A stretch of DNA of 64,000 nucleotides, taken from assembly GCF_900109665.1 (NCBI RefSeq), contig NZ_FOAO01000006.1, positions 62,001 through 126,000 on the forward strand, read 5' to 3'. Every line of letters begins with the position of its first letter. The first letter of the stretch is position 1. Positions 54,390 to 62,222 of this stretch are shown here, one piece after another. The DNA is from Blastococcus sp. DSM 46786. GTDB taxonomy: Bacteria; Actinomycetota; Actinomycetes; Mycobacteriales; Geodermatophilaceae. A program made the translations under genes and the position numbers. The notes beneath the pieces are model-generated. The model was not told where the DNA came from. It did no database searches and saw only the letters and a program-made list of their open reading frames with translations.

Positions 54390-54438
54390 GTTCGCTCCTC
54401 GCCTCGGTGTGTCCTGCAGCACCCTAATCGACGGTCTA

Positions 54439-54465
54439 TTGGTCTGACCATGGCCGTGCTAGCGT
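54439..54465 (+). promoter_or_regulatory. Promoter with TGGTCTGACCA operator
   Basis: TGGT-CTG-ACCA (54440-54450) is the same TGGTnnnACCA core as at 48395. It overlaps a possible -35 TTGGTC (54439-54444). TAGCGT (54460-54465) fits a -10 and lies 8 nt before the ATG of the second decarboxylase-like gene, so repression of this leaderless gene is plausible. It also sits 50 bp from the divergent dehydrogenase operon. Confidence 0.6.
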
Positions 54466-54473
54466 CCGCCGCC

Positions 54474-55421
54474 ATGGCTGACCTGCACCTGCGCACCGTC
54501 ACGCGCGCCCAGGGGAACAACCGCGCACTCATCGACGGGACCGTCACGCCGGAGGGCGCGGCGTTCGACTTCGAGGAGGTCCCGGTCCTGGTGCAGGGCT
54601 TCCGCCGGATGGTGCGGGACCTGGAGTTCGACGTCTGCGAGATGGCGCTCACGACGTACCTGGTCGCCAGGGCGCACGGCGTCCGGTTCACGGCGGTGCC
54701 GGCGTTCCTCGTCCGCGGGTTCCACCACGGCGCGATCACGGTGGACACCCGGCACGGCATCTCGCAGCCGAAGGATCTCGAGGGCAGGAAGGTCGGTGTC
54801 AACCGTGGCTACACGGTGACCACCGGAGTCTGGGCTCGATCGGTCCTGGCCGACGAGCACTGCGTCGACCTGGACTCGATCACCTGGATGCTCTCCGGCG
54901 ACGAGCACGTCGCCGCCTACCGGCCGCCGGCCAACGTCGTCCCCGTCGACGCCGGTCGGACCCTGGACGAGATGCTGGCCAGCGGGGAACTCTCCGCCGT
55001 GGTCGGGGTCGAGATCGACTCCCCCGACGCGCGCCCGCTGCTCCCCGACCCGCAAGCGGCTGCCTACGCGGCGCTGCGGCGGGGGCTGTGGCCGATCAAC
55101 CACCTGGTGGTGATCCGCGACGAGCTGCTCGAGCAGCACCCCGACCTCGGCCGGCGGGTGTTCGACGCCTTCGCCGAGTCCAAGCGGCGCTACGTGCAGC
55201 AGTTGCGGGCCGGGACACTGCCGCAGGAGACCGCTACCGACCGCATGCACCGCACCGTCATGGAGACCACCGGCTGGGACGACCCGCTCCCCTACGGCAT
55301 CGAGCCCAACCGGACGGTGCTGGAGGAGCTGCTGCGGACGGCGGTGGACCAGAAGATCCTCGACCGCGCACCGCGGCTCGAGGACATCTTCACCGCCGAC
55401 ACCCGCGACGTCGTGGGCTGA
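54474..55421 (+). CDS. 4,5-dihydroxyphthalate decarboxylase-like protein (copy 2)
   Basis: 315 residues of the same family as the protein at 50569: LRTVTRAQGNNRALIDGTV, VRDLEFDVCEMALTTYLVAR, LEGRKVGVNRGYTVTTGVWA and RRGLWPINHLVVIRDELLE. The two copies are clearly diverged. No signal peptide. A decarboxylase for an aromatic dicarboxylate is the family expectation. ATG 54474 is preferred because TAGCGT sits 8 nt upstream (leaderless); ATG 54450 lies in the operator. Confidence 0.83.
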   Translation: MADLHLRTVTRAQGNNRALIDGTVTPEGAAFDFEEVPVLVQGFRRMVRDLEFDVCEMALTTYLVARAHGVRFTAVPAFLVRGFHHGAITVDTRHGISQPKDLEGRKVGVNRGYTVTTGVWARSVLADEHCVDLDSITWMLSGDEHVAAYRPPANVVPVDAGRTLDEMLASGELSAVVGVEIDSPDARPLLPDPQAAAYAALRRGLWPINHLVVIRDELLEQHPDLGRRVFDAFAESKRRYVQQLRAGTLPQETATDRMHRTVMETTGWDDPLPYGIEPNRTVLEELLRTAVDQKILDRAPRLEDIFTADTRDVVG

Positions 55422-55432
55422 GGGCGGCGGCC

Positions 55433-55888
55433 ATGCGGATCGCGATCGCGGCCGACCACAACGGGGTGGCGCTGAAGGCCCGGCTGGTCGAGGCGTTGCG
55501 GGCCGGCGGCCACGAGGTCGACGACCGCGGTGCGGCGTCGCACGAGGAGGTCGTCGACTACCCGCCGCTGTGCGAGGACGTCTGCCGCCGGGTGGTGGAC
55601 GGCCGGGCCGACGCCGGCGTCGTCGTCGGCGGCAGCGGGCAGGGCGAGGCCATCGCCTGCAACAAGATCGCCGGCATCCGCGCGGGGCTGTGCCCCGACG
55701 TCTGGCACGCGGAGATATCCCGCGGCAACAACGACGCCAATGTCCTGGTCCTCGGGGCCAAGGTCGTCGCGCCCGGCACCGCCGAGGTCGTGCTGCGCAC
55801 CTGGCTGGCGACGCCCTTCAAGGGAGACGTGCACGCCCGCCGCGTGGCGATGATCGCGGCGCTCGAGCGGGGCGAGTCGCTGCGCTGA
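55433..55888 (+). CDS. rpiB: RpiB/LacAB-family sugar-phosphate isomerase
   Basis: 151 residues. The family core is VVGGSGQGEAIACNK, with Glu72 in the position used as base by the mycobacterial RpiB instead of Cys, and HAEISRGNNDANVLVLGA, with active-site His and Arg. RpiB converts ribulose-5-phosphate and ribose-5-phosphate. It lies 11 bp after the decarboxylase-like gene, inside an aromatic-type operon, so it might isomerise a pathway intermediate; that is inference. ATG 55433. Confidence 0.88.
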   Translation: MRIAIAADHNGVALKARLVEALRAGGHEVDDRGAASHEEVVDYPPLCEDVCRRVVDGRADAGVVVGGSGQGEAIACNKIAGIRAGLCPDVWHAEISRGNNDANVLVLGAKVVAPGTAEVVLRTWLATPFKGDVHARRVAMIAALERGESLR

Positions 55889-55900
55889 GCGGCTCGCCCC
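55869..55900. terminator. 13-bp hairpin over the rpiB end
   Basis: GGGGCGAGTCGCT pairs with AGCGGCTCGCCCC (one T-G wobble) around a 6-nt loop; the stop codon lies at the start of the right arm. It lies between convergent rpiB and the 60-residue gene. Confidence 0.65.
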
Positions 55901-55907
55901 CGGCGGA

Positions 55908-56090
55908 TCAGCGGCCGAGCACGGGCAGCCGGGTCGTCGCCGGACGCAGGCGGCGCAGGAACGCGGCGGCGCTGGTGGACCAGGAGCCGTCCCCACCGCG
56001 GTAGTGGCGCAGGCGCGGCTCGCCGCTGCCGATCATCTCCGCGCTGGCACCCTCGCTGACGAACCAGGGGGCGGGCATTCCGGTGGTCAT
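55908..56090 (-). CDS. Small protein of unknown function
   Basis: 60 residues with compact composition, not disordered: PAPWFVSEGASAEMIGSGEP, then LRHYRGGDGSWSTSAAAFLR. GAGGAG lies about 7 nt before ATG 56090, a strong start. It is divergent from the bicupin operon across a 252-bp control region. I know no family. It could be a short accessory protein or a redox/peptide-type product. Confidence 0.65.
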   Translation of the reverse strand: MTTGMPAPWFVSEGASAEMIGSGEPRLRHYRGGDGSWSTSAAAFLRRLRPATTRLPVLGR

Positions 56091-56342
56091 GGCAGAACTC
56101 CTCGTGATCTCGAGCGGGCTCGACCGCACGGTGGTGCGACCGGCCTCCCGTGTTCGCGCCCCGGGTAGGGGCACTCGACCATTCAACACGTCGCTGAGCT
56201 GCGGAAATGCGCTCCCGGATGTGACGTCCCGCGCACTGCGGCACCAGGGACGGTGGGTTTCATCACGCTGTGGTCTTGCACACGGTGATCCGCCCCTGAC
56301 AGGATTGCCGGACTAATGGTCTGTTCTTTACTCCAGAGGTCG

Positions 56343-57437
56343 ATGCCCGCGATGAGCACCAAGACGACCACGTCGGTCACCCACTACCACGTGCAGAAGA
56401 GCCGGCGGAAGAAGTTCGTCGAGGACTGGCGGCAGAACTGGCGGACGATCGTCCGGGTCGAGGACGCCCCCCTCGTCCCGACCGAGCGCGGCTCGCGCGT
56501 CGGCGTCTACGTCGGCGCCGACGGTGACCGGCAGACCCGCACCATGGACGCCCTGGTGCACGAGATCGACCCAGGGGTCACCACGACCGTGCACCGCCAC
56601 TCGTGGGACGCGATGGTCCTGGTCGTCGGCGGCACCGGCTGGTTCGAGATCGACGGCGAGCGCATCGAGGTCGGCCCCGGGGACTCGCTGCACCTCCCCA
56701 CCTGGGCCTGGCACCGAGCCGGAGTCGACGAGGACCCGGCGGCGGGCGACATGAGCCCGCTGCGCTACATGACCTTCTCCAGCGAGCCGATGCTCGAGAC
56801 GATGGGCATGTCGGTTCTCGAGGACGCCGGTCACGCCGAGTTCGCCACGCTCCCGCCCCGGCCGCCGGTCGCCGAGGGCGCCCCGGGCGACGACCCCTAC
56901 GCCCGCCGGCTGCGCCGCGTCGCCCGCCAGCAGCAGGAGCGCCGCTCCGGGCGGCTGCACACCAGCTGGGACGACCTGGAGCTGCTGAACACCCCCCGCG
57001 GCACCCGGACGACCTTCCTGCTCGACAAGGCCATCGGCTACCAGGCCTCGGGCATCACGATGGCGATGTTCGAGATCGGGCCGGGCCGTCGTCAGTCGAT
57101 GCACCGGCACCCGGGCGAGGCCTGGCTGTACGTGCTCGACGGCACCGGCCACTCCTACGAGGGCACCGAGCCCGAGGGTGGCCGGGACTACCCCTGGAAG
57201 AAGGGCGACCTGATCGTGGTCGACCACTTCCTGTGGCACCAGCACTTCAACGACGACCCCGACAACACGGCGAAGGTCGTCCGCATCCACATGTTCGACA
57301 GCCTGCTGGAGACGATGCGGGTGCTCGCCGATCCGCTGGTGCTCTTCGAGGAGCCGCCGGACCACATCCGCGACCAGCAGGCCGGTGACGTGAGCACCAT
57401 CGAGTGGCCGGCGCTCCAGCGGCCCACCTGGCCGTAA
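56343..57437 (+). CDS. Bicupin dioxygenase-like protein
   Basis: 364 residues with two cupin domains. Cupin 1 (about 75-140) has VHRHSWDAMVLVVGGTG and LPTWAWHRAG. Cupin 2 (about 230-315) has the fuller metal site MHRHPGEAWLYVLDGTG and VDHFLWHQHFND (HxH, Glu, His). Overall shape resembles gentisate and 1-hydroxy-2-naphthoate dioxygenases, so an iron-dependent ring-cleaving or C-C-cleaving role is possible. AGAGG lies 3 nt before ATG 56343; ATG 56352 is an alternative start. First gene of the six-gene operon. Confidence 0.8.
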   Translation: MPAMSTKTTTSVTHYHVQKSRRKKFVEDWRQNWRTIVRVEDAPLVPTERGSRVGVYVGADGDRQTRTMDALVHEIDPGVTTTVHRHSWDAMVLVVGGTGWFEIDGERIEVGPGDSLHLPTWAWHRAGVDEDPAAGDMSPLRYMTFSSEPMLETMGMSVLEDAGHAEFATLPPRPPVAEGAPGDDPYARRLRRVARQQQERRSGRLHTSWDDLELLNTPRGTRTTFLLDKAIGYQASGITMAMFEIGPGRRQSMHRHPGEAWLYVLDGTGHSYEGTEPEGGRDYPWKKGDLIVVDHFLWHQHFNDDPDNTAKVVRIHMFDSLLETMRVLADPLVLFEEPPDHIRDQQAGDVSTIEWPALQRPTWP

Positions 57438-57440
57438 GGG

Positions 57441-58352
57441 ATGACGCTGAGCGCGGTCGGGCCGGCAGCGAACCACCCCCCGGGCATCGTCGGGGTCCAC
57501 GTGCTGCCGGCCGACCACCACGACGGCCCCTGGGACAGCATCATCACGCCACCGGAGGTGAAGGAGCGCCTGCTCGGCACCGCGCTGCTGGTGCTCCGCC
57601 ACGGCTGGGTGCTGGGACAGCTGGGCGGCGCCCCGCACGGGCTGGTCCTGCTGTCCGGCCCGCCCGGCACCGGCAAGACGACGCTGTGCCAGGGCCTGGC
57701 GCAGAAGGTCGCGCTGGCCCTGGCGCCGCGAGGCGCGACGACGTTCGTCGAGGTCGACCCGCACGCCTTCCCGAGCGACATGCTCGGCGAGGGACCGCGC
57801 GCCGTGCAGCGGCTGTTCTCCGACACGCTGCCCGAACTGGCGGCCCGTCGTCCGCACACCATCGTGCTCGTCGACGAGATCGAGGCGCTCGCCGTCCGGC
57901 GCAGCACCGCCAGCTTCGAGACCAACCCGGTGGACGTGCACCGGGCGACCGACGCCCTGCTCTCCGGACTGGACATGCTGCGCACGACCTGCCCGCAGGT
58001 GCTCGTCCTCGGGACGACGAACTTCGCGGCCGCCGTCGACGAGGCGTTCCTGGACCGGGCGGACCTCGTCCTGCGCCTCGGGCTGCCGGACCGCCCGACG
58101 GTCGAGCGGATCCTGCGTGAGTCCCTGGCCGAGGCCGCCGGGATCTTCCCCGGCCTGCTGGGCGTGGCGTTCGACGAGGCGCTGATCGCTGAGCTCGCCG
58201 AACGCTGCACCGGTCTCGACGGACGACGGGTGCGCAAGCTCGTGCTCTCGGCCATGGGTTCGCACCCCGAGGTCGCGCTGGACCCCGGGCTGATGACCGC
58301 CGACCACCTGCGGGCAGCGGTCGACGCCGAGCTCCCGGCTCGCGCGCGGTGA
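57441..58352 (+). CDS. TRIP13/Pch2-like AAA+ ATPase
   Basis: 303 residues. Walker A is SGPPGTGKTTLCQGLAQK (72-89), Walker B IVLVDEIEAL (141-150), sensor 1 LGTTNF (190-195), the arginine finger lies in DRADL (Arg206) and sensor 2 is GLDGRRVRKL (258-267). The phrases GKTTLC-x-LAQK, VDE-x-E-x-L, a DALLSGLDML helix and GL-x-GR-x-RKL match TRIP13/Pch2, the remodeller of HORMA proteins, rather than MoxR or CbbQ. No HORMA protein is seen here. It starts 3 bp after the bicupin and overlaps the next gene by 4 nt, so it probably acts on an enzyme of this operon. Confidence 0.85.
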   Translation: MTLSAVGPAANHPPGIVGVHVLPADHHDGPWDSIITPPEVKERLLGTALLVLRHGWVLGQLGGAPHGLVLLSGPPGTGKTTLCQGLAQKVALALAPRGATTFVEVDPHAFPSDMLGEGPRAVQRLFSDTLPELAARRPHTIVLVDEIEALAVRRSTASFETNPVDVHRATDALLSGLDMLRTTCPQVLVLGTTNFAAAVDEAFLDRADLVLRLGLPDRPTVERILRESLAEAAGIFPGLLGVAFDEALIAELAERCTGLDGRRVRKLVLSAMGSHPEVALDPGLMTADHLRAAVDAELPARAR

Positions 58353-60118
58353 GGGTGGAGCAGCCGTCGGGGCTGCCCGCCGAGCGCCCCGCCGCGGCCT
58401 GGGGCAGCGACCTGGTCGTGGACCTGCTCGCGGCCCTGGACGTCCCCTACGTGCCCCTCAACCCGGGGTCGTCGTTCCGCGGGCTGCACGACTCGCTGGT
58501 CAACCACGGCGGCAACCGCGACCCGCAGCTGCTGCTGTGCCTGCACGAGGAGGTGGCGGTCTCCCTCGCGCACGGCTGGGCCAAGGCCACCGGCCGGCTC
58601 GGCGTGGCCGCGGTGCACGACCTGGTCGGCCTCCAGCACGCCTCGATGGCGGTCTACGACGCCTTCTGCGACCGGACGCCGCTGCTGCTGCTCGGCGGCA
58701 GCGGACCCGCCGACCCGGCGCAGCGCCGACCGGTCGACTGGATCCACTCGGCGACCACGCAGGCGCAGCTGGTGCGGGACTACACGGTCTGGGACGCCGA
58801 GCCCGTGACGCCGGCCGCGTTCGTCGCCGACGTCACCCGCGCTCGGCAGCGGGCCCTGTCGGCACCGCAGGGCCCGGCGTACGTCAGCCTGGACGCCGGG
58901 GTGCAGGAGACCGCGCTCGACCGGCCGGTCCCGCTCCCCGACCTCCTCCGGCACGCCCCCGCGCCGCCGCTGGCGGCCCACCCCGATGCCGTGGAGCGGG
59001 CCGTCGAGGTGCTGGTGGAGGCCCGCTTCCCGGTGGTGGTCGCCGGCCGGGTCGGGCTCGACCCGCGGGCCACCGCGGCGGTCGGCGAGGTCGTCGAGCT
59101 GCTCGGGGCGGCCTACCGGGACGACCGGAACGTCGTCGTGCTGCCCACCCGGCACGGGCAGAACGCCACCGGGGACACCCGGCTGCTCGAGGACGCCGAC
59201 GTCGTCCTGGCGATCGACGTCGTGGACCTGCCGGCGCTGCTGCGCCGCGAGGACCGGGGCCCCCGGGGCTCGGCCGGCAGGGCCGGACGCCCCGGCCCGC
59301 TGGTGGTCGACCTCTCGCACGGCGACCTGGGCCGGCCCTCGTGGACCAACGCCTTCGGCGCCCCCCTGGCCCGCGACGTGCAGCTGCTCGCCGACCCGTT
59401 GACCGGGCTGGCGCAGCTGGTCGCGGCGCTGCACGGCCGGGTGGACCCTGCGGCCGCCGCCCGCCGCCGGGAGCAGGTCGCCGACCGGGTGCGCCGGCTG
59501 CGCGAGCGCCGGGCGGCCGAGCTGGTGCACCGGTGGGACGACCGCCCGATCTCGCCGGCCCGGCTCGTCGCCGAGACCTGGACCGCCGTCCAGGACGTCG
59601 ACCACCTGCTGTGCCTGCGCAACACCCGCACCTGGCCCGAGGGCGTCTGGGAGCTGCCCGGCGCCGGCAGCTACCTGGGCCACTCGGGAGGCGGCGGGGT
59701 GGGGTACGGCCCGGGCGCGCTGGTCGGCGGGGCCCTCGCCGCCCGCGACCGGGGACAGCTCGGCGTCGGCATCATCGGGGACGGCGACCTCCTCATGGCC
59801 TCGTCGGCGCTGTGGACCGCCGCGCACTACCGCATCCCCGCCCTCGTGGTGGTCAACGACAACTCGAGCTTCTACAACGACGAGCCGCACCAGGCCGAGG
59901 TGGCCCGGCACCGCGGACGCCCCGAGCAGAACAGCTGGATCGGCATGCGCATCAGCGACCCCGCCGTCGACATCGCCGGCCTGGCCCGCTCCTACGGCTG
60001 CTGGGCGGAAGGCCCGGTGGACGACCCGGAGGACCTCGCCGGTGCGCTGGGCCGCGGCCGCGACGCCGCCCTCGGCGGTGCGGTCGCCGTCGTGCACGTC
60101 CGGACGGCGCCGCGATGA
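58349..60118 (+). CDS. Thiamine-diphosphate-dependent enzyme, acetolactate-synthase fold (copy 1)
   Basis: 589 residues. The N-terminal pyrimidine domain has VPLNPGSSFRGLHDSLVNHGG and the activating Glu in CLHEEVAVSLAHGWAKATG. A central domain follows, then the C-terminal diphosphate domain with GDGDLLMASSALWTAAHYR and NDNSSFYNDE, the GDG...N cofactor motif. Related proteins decarboxylate or ligate 2-oxoacids; the product here is unknown. GTG 58349 overlaps the AAA+ stop (GTGA). Paralogous to the enzyme at 62219. Confidence 0.88.
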   Translation: MRVEQPSGLPAERPAAAWGSDLVVDLLAALDVPYVPLNPGSSFRGLHDSLVNHGGNRDPQLLLCLHEEVAVSLAHGWAKATGRLGVAAVHDLVGLQHASMAVYDAFCDRTPLLLLGGSGPADPAQRRPVDWIHSATTQAQLVRDYTVWDAEPVTPAAFVADVTRARQRALSAPQGPAYVSLDAGVQETALDRPVPLPDLLRHAPAPPLAAHPDAVERAVEVLVEARFPVVVAGRVGLDPRATAAVGEVVELLGAAYRDDRNVVVLPTRHGQNATGDTRLLEDADVVLAIDVVDLPALLRREDRGPRGSAGRAGRPGPLVVDLSHGDLGRPSWTNAFGAPLARDVQLLADPLTGLAQLVAALHGRVDPAAAARRREQVADRVRRLRERRAAELVHRWDDRPISPARLVAETWTAVQDVDHLLCLRNTRTWPEGVWELPGAGSYLGHSGGGGVGYGPGALVGGALAARDRGQLGVGIIGDGDLLMASSALWTAAHYRIPALVVVNDNSSFYNDEPHQAEVARHRGRPEQNSWIGMRISDPAVDIAGLARSYGCWAEGPVDDPEDLAGALGRGRDAALGGAVAVVHVRTAPR

Positions 60119-61563
60119 CCGGGCCGGCCGGCCACCGCCGCATGATGGTCGGCGGCCAGTGGCGGGACGCCGCCGACGGGGCGGTCCTGGAGGCCGAGAA
60201 CCCGGCCACCGAGGAGGTCATCGGCACCTTCCCCGCCGGCACGGCCGCCGACGTCGATGCCGCGGTGGCCGCCGCGGCGGAGGCGGCGCCCGCCTGGCAG
60301 GCGCTGGGCTGGGCGGAGCGGGCTCGGCTGCTCCGGGAACTGGCCGGGGCCCTGCGCGAGGAGCGCGAGCTGCTCGCCCGCCTGGACACCAGCGACGGCG
60401 GTTCGCCCGTCACCGCCATGCGGGCCGACGTCGACGGTGCCGTCAAGGAGCTCGAGTACTTCGCGGGGATCGCCTCGCAGACCCGCGGCAGCACGGCGCC
60501 GCCGGACTCCGGCTCGCTCTCCTACACGCTGCGCCAGCCCTACGGCGTGGTCGGCCGGATCGTCCCCTACAACCACCCGCTGAAGTTCGCCGCGGGCAAG
60601 TGCGCCGCGCCCCTCGCCGCCGGCAACACCGTCGTCCTGAAGCCCGGCGAGCAGACCTCGTTGTCGGCCCTCGAGCTGGCCCGCATCACCGGGGCGATCC
60701 TGCCGCCGGGCGTGCTGAACGTGGTCACCGGCGCCGGGGACGTGGTCGGCAACCGGCTGGTCGCGCACCCCGACGTCCCCCGGATCGCGTTCACCGGCTC
60801 GGTGCCCACCGGCCGCGCGGTGCTGCACGCCGCGGCCGACGAGATCAAGCACGTGTCCCTGGAGCTGGGCGGGAAGAACCCGGTGCTGGTCTTCCCGGAC
60901 GCCGACCCGGAGCGGGCCGCGCGGGCCGCGGTGGCGGGGATGAACATCGTCCGCTCGACCGGGCAGAGCTGCGGCTCGGGCACGCGGCTGTTCGTGCACG
61001 ACGACGTGCGCGGCCCCTTCCTGGACGCCCTCCACCGCCGCCTCGACGAGCTGCGGATCGGCGACCCGCACGACGAGGAGACGGAGGTCGGCCCGCTGTC
61101 CTTCCGCGCCCACTACGAACGGGTGACCGGCCTCGTGGAGACGGCGCGCCGGGAGGGGGCCACGGTCGCCTACGGGGGTGACCGGCCTGCCGGGCTGGAC
61201 CGGGGGTACTACCTGCGGCCGACCGTCCTCACCGATCTCGACGACGGGATGACCGTCGTCCGGGAGGAGATCTTCGGCCCGGTCATGGCGGTGCTCGGCT
61301 GGCGCGACGTCGACGACGTCGTCCGGCGGGCCAACGCGCTGCCGCTGGGGCTCACCGCCAACATCTGGACCAACGACGTGAGCACCGCGGTGCGTACCGC
61401 CGCCGCCGTCGAGGCCGGCTACGTGTACGTCAACGGCACCGGGCGCCGGCCCACCGGCATGCCCTTCGGCGGGTGGAAGCGCAGCGGCCTGGGCCAGGAG
61501 AACGGGCCGGAGGAGCTGGTCTCCTACACGCGGGAGAAGGCCGTCACCGTGACGCTGCTGTGA
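60115..61563 (+). CDS. NAD(P)-dependent aldehyde dehydrogenase
   Basis: 482 residues. Catalytic Cys lies in STGQSCGSGTRL and Glu in VSLELGGKNPVLV. RIVPYNHPLKFAAGKCAAPL, AFTGSVPTGRAVL and EEIFGPVMAVLGW are the usual ALDH motifs. The ATG overlaps the upstream stop (ATGA). Between two thiamine-diphosphate enzymes, it would oxidise the aldehyde released by decarboxylation, as in benzoylformate-type pathways; that is inference. Confidence 0.92.
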   Translation: MTGPAGHRRMMVGGQWRDAADGAVLEAENPATEEVIGTFPAGTAADVDAAVAAAAEAAPAWQALGWAERARLLRELAGALREERELLARLDTSDGGSPVTAMRADVDGAVKELEYFAGIASQTRGSTAPPDSGSLSYTLRQPYGVVGRIVPYNHPLKFAAGKCAAPLAAGNTVVLKPGEQTSLSALELARITGAILPPGVLNVVTGAGDVVGNRLVAHPDVPRIAFTGSVPTGRAVLHAAADEIKHVSLELGGKNPVLVFPDADPERAARAAVAGMNIVRSTGQSCGSGTRLFVHDDVRGPFLDALHRRLDELRIGDPHDEETEVGPLSFRAHYERVTGLVETARREGATVAYGGDRPAGLDRGYYLRPTVLTDLDDGMTVVREEIFGPVMAVLGWRDVDDVVRRANALPLGLTANIWTNDVSTAVRTAAAVEAGYVYVNGTGRRPTGMPFGGWKRSGLGQENGPEELVSYTREKAVTVTLL

Positions 61564-62222
61564 GCGCGGCGGCCGACCCCGGCCTCTTCCGCGGGGAGGA
61601 GCGGCTGGACCCGGAGCGCACCGTGCTCTGCGTCTTCGACCTGCTCGAGCACTACCGCGCCGCGGCCGAGGCCGCCGGGGTGGTCCCGACGGTGCGGCGG
61701 CTGGCCGACGGGTGCCGCGAGCGCGGCGTCGTCGTCGCCTGGGCCCGCGCCGACCACCGCGCCGACGGGCTGGACCTGGCCCGCTCCCTGTCGGACCTGG
61801 ACGGCGCCCACCGCGCCTTCGGCCCCGGCCACCCGCGCCCCCAGCGCCCGCCCGCCGGCTCCGGGGACGCGGCGTACCGCACGCTGGCCGAGCTCGGGCA
61901 GCGCCCGGAGGACGTCGACGTCCCCAAGCACCGCTGGTCCGCGCTCGAGGGCACCTGCCTGCTCCCGACGATGCGGGCACGGGGCGCCGACACCCTGCTG
62001 CTGGTGGGCGGCTCCACGCACGTCGGGATCGCCGCCACCGCCTACGCCGCCCGCGATCTGGATCTCCAGGTCGTCGTCGTCCGCGACGGCCTGACCGGCC
62101 GGGAGCCGCAGCGCTCCTTCTTCGCCGACGAGGTGTTCCCCCGGATCTGCCGGGTGCGCAGCACCGACGAGGTGCTGGCCGCCCTCGACCGCCCATCCCC
62201 GACCACAGGAGCCCCCGCATGA
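61560..62222 (+). CDS. Isochorismatase-fold hydrolase with Gly in place of the catalytic Cys
   Basis: 220 residues. Asp27 (VFDLLEHYRA) and Lys123 (VPKHRWSALEGT) of the family triad are present, but the nucleophile site reads GGSTHVGIAATAYA, with Gly156 where cysteine hydrolases have Cys. True isochorismatases (EntB, PhzD) have the same GxxxHIG-type loop and use the Asp alone on a vinyl ether. So amidase activity is unlikely and vinyl-ether or related hydrolysis is possible. GTG 61560 overlaps the ALDH stop, and its own stop overlaps the next ATG. Confidence 0.82.
   Translation: MSAAADPGLFRGEERLDPERTVLCVFDLLEHYRAAAEAAGVVPTVRRLADGCRERGVVVAWARADHRADGLDLARSLSDLDGAHRAFGPGHPRPQRPPAGSGDAAYRTLAELGQRPEDVDVPKHRWSALEGTCLLPTMRARGADTLLLVGGSTHVGIAATAYAARDLDLQVVVVRDGLTGREPQRSFFADEVFPRICRVRSTDEVLAALDRPSPTTGAPA

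Noticed and set aside
57188-60097. 969-codon reverse-strand open frame opposite the bicupin, AAA+ and ThDP genes
   Set aside because: Its residues are Arg/Gly/Val/His-rich without domains, while the forward strand carries three clear enzymes.
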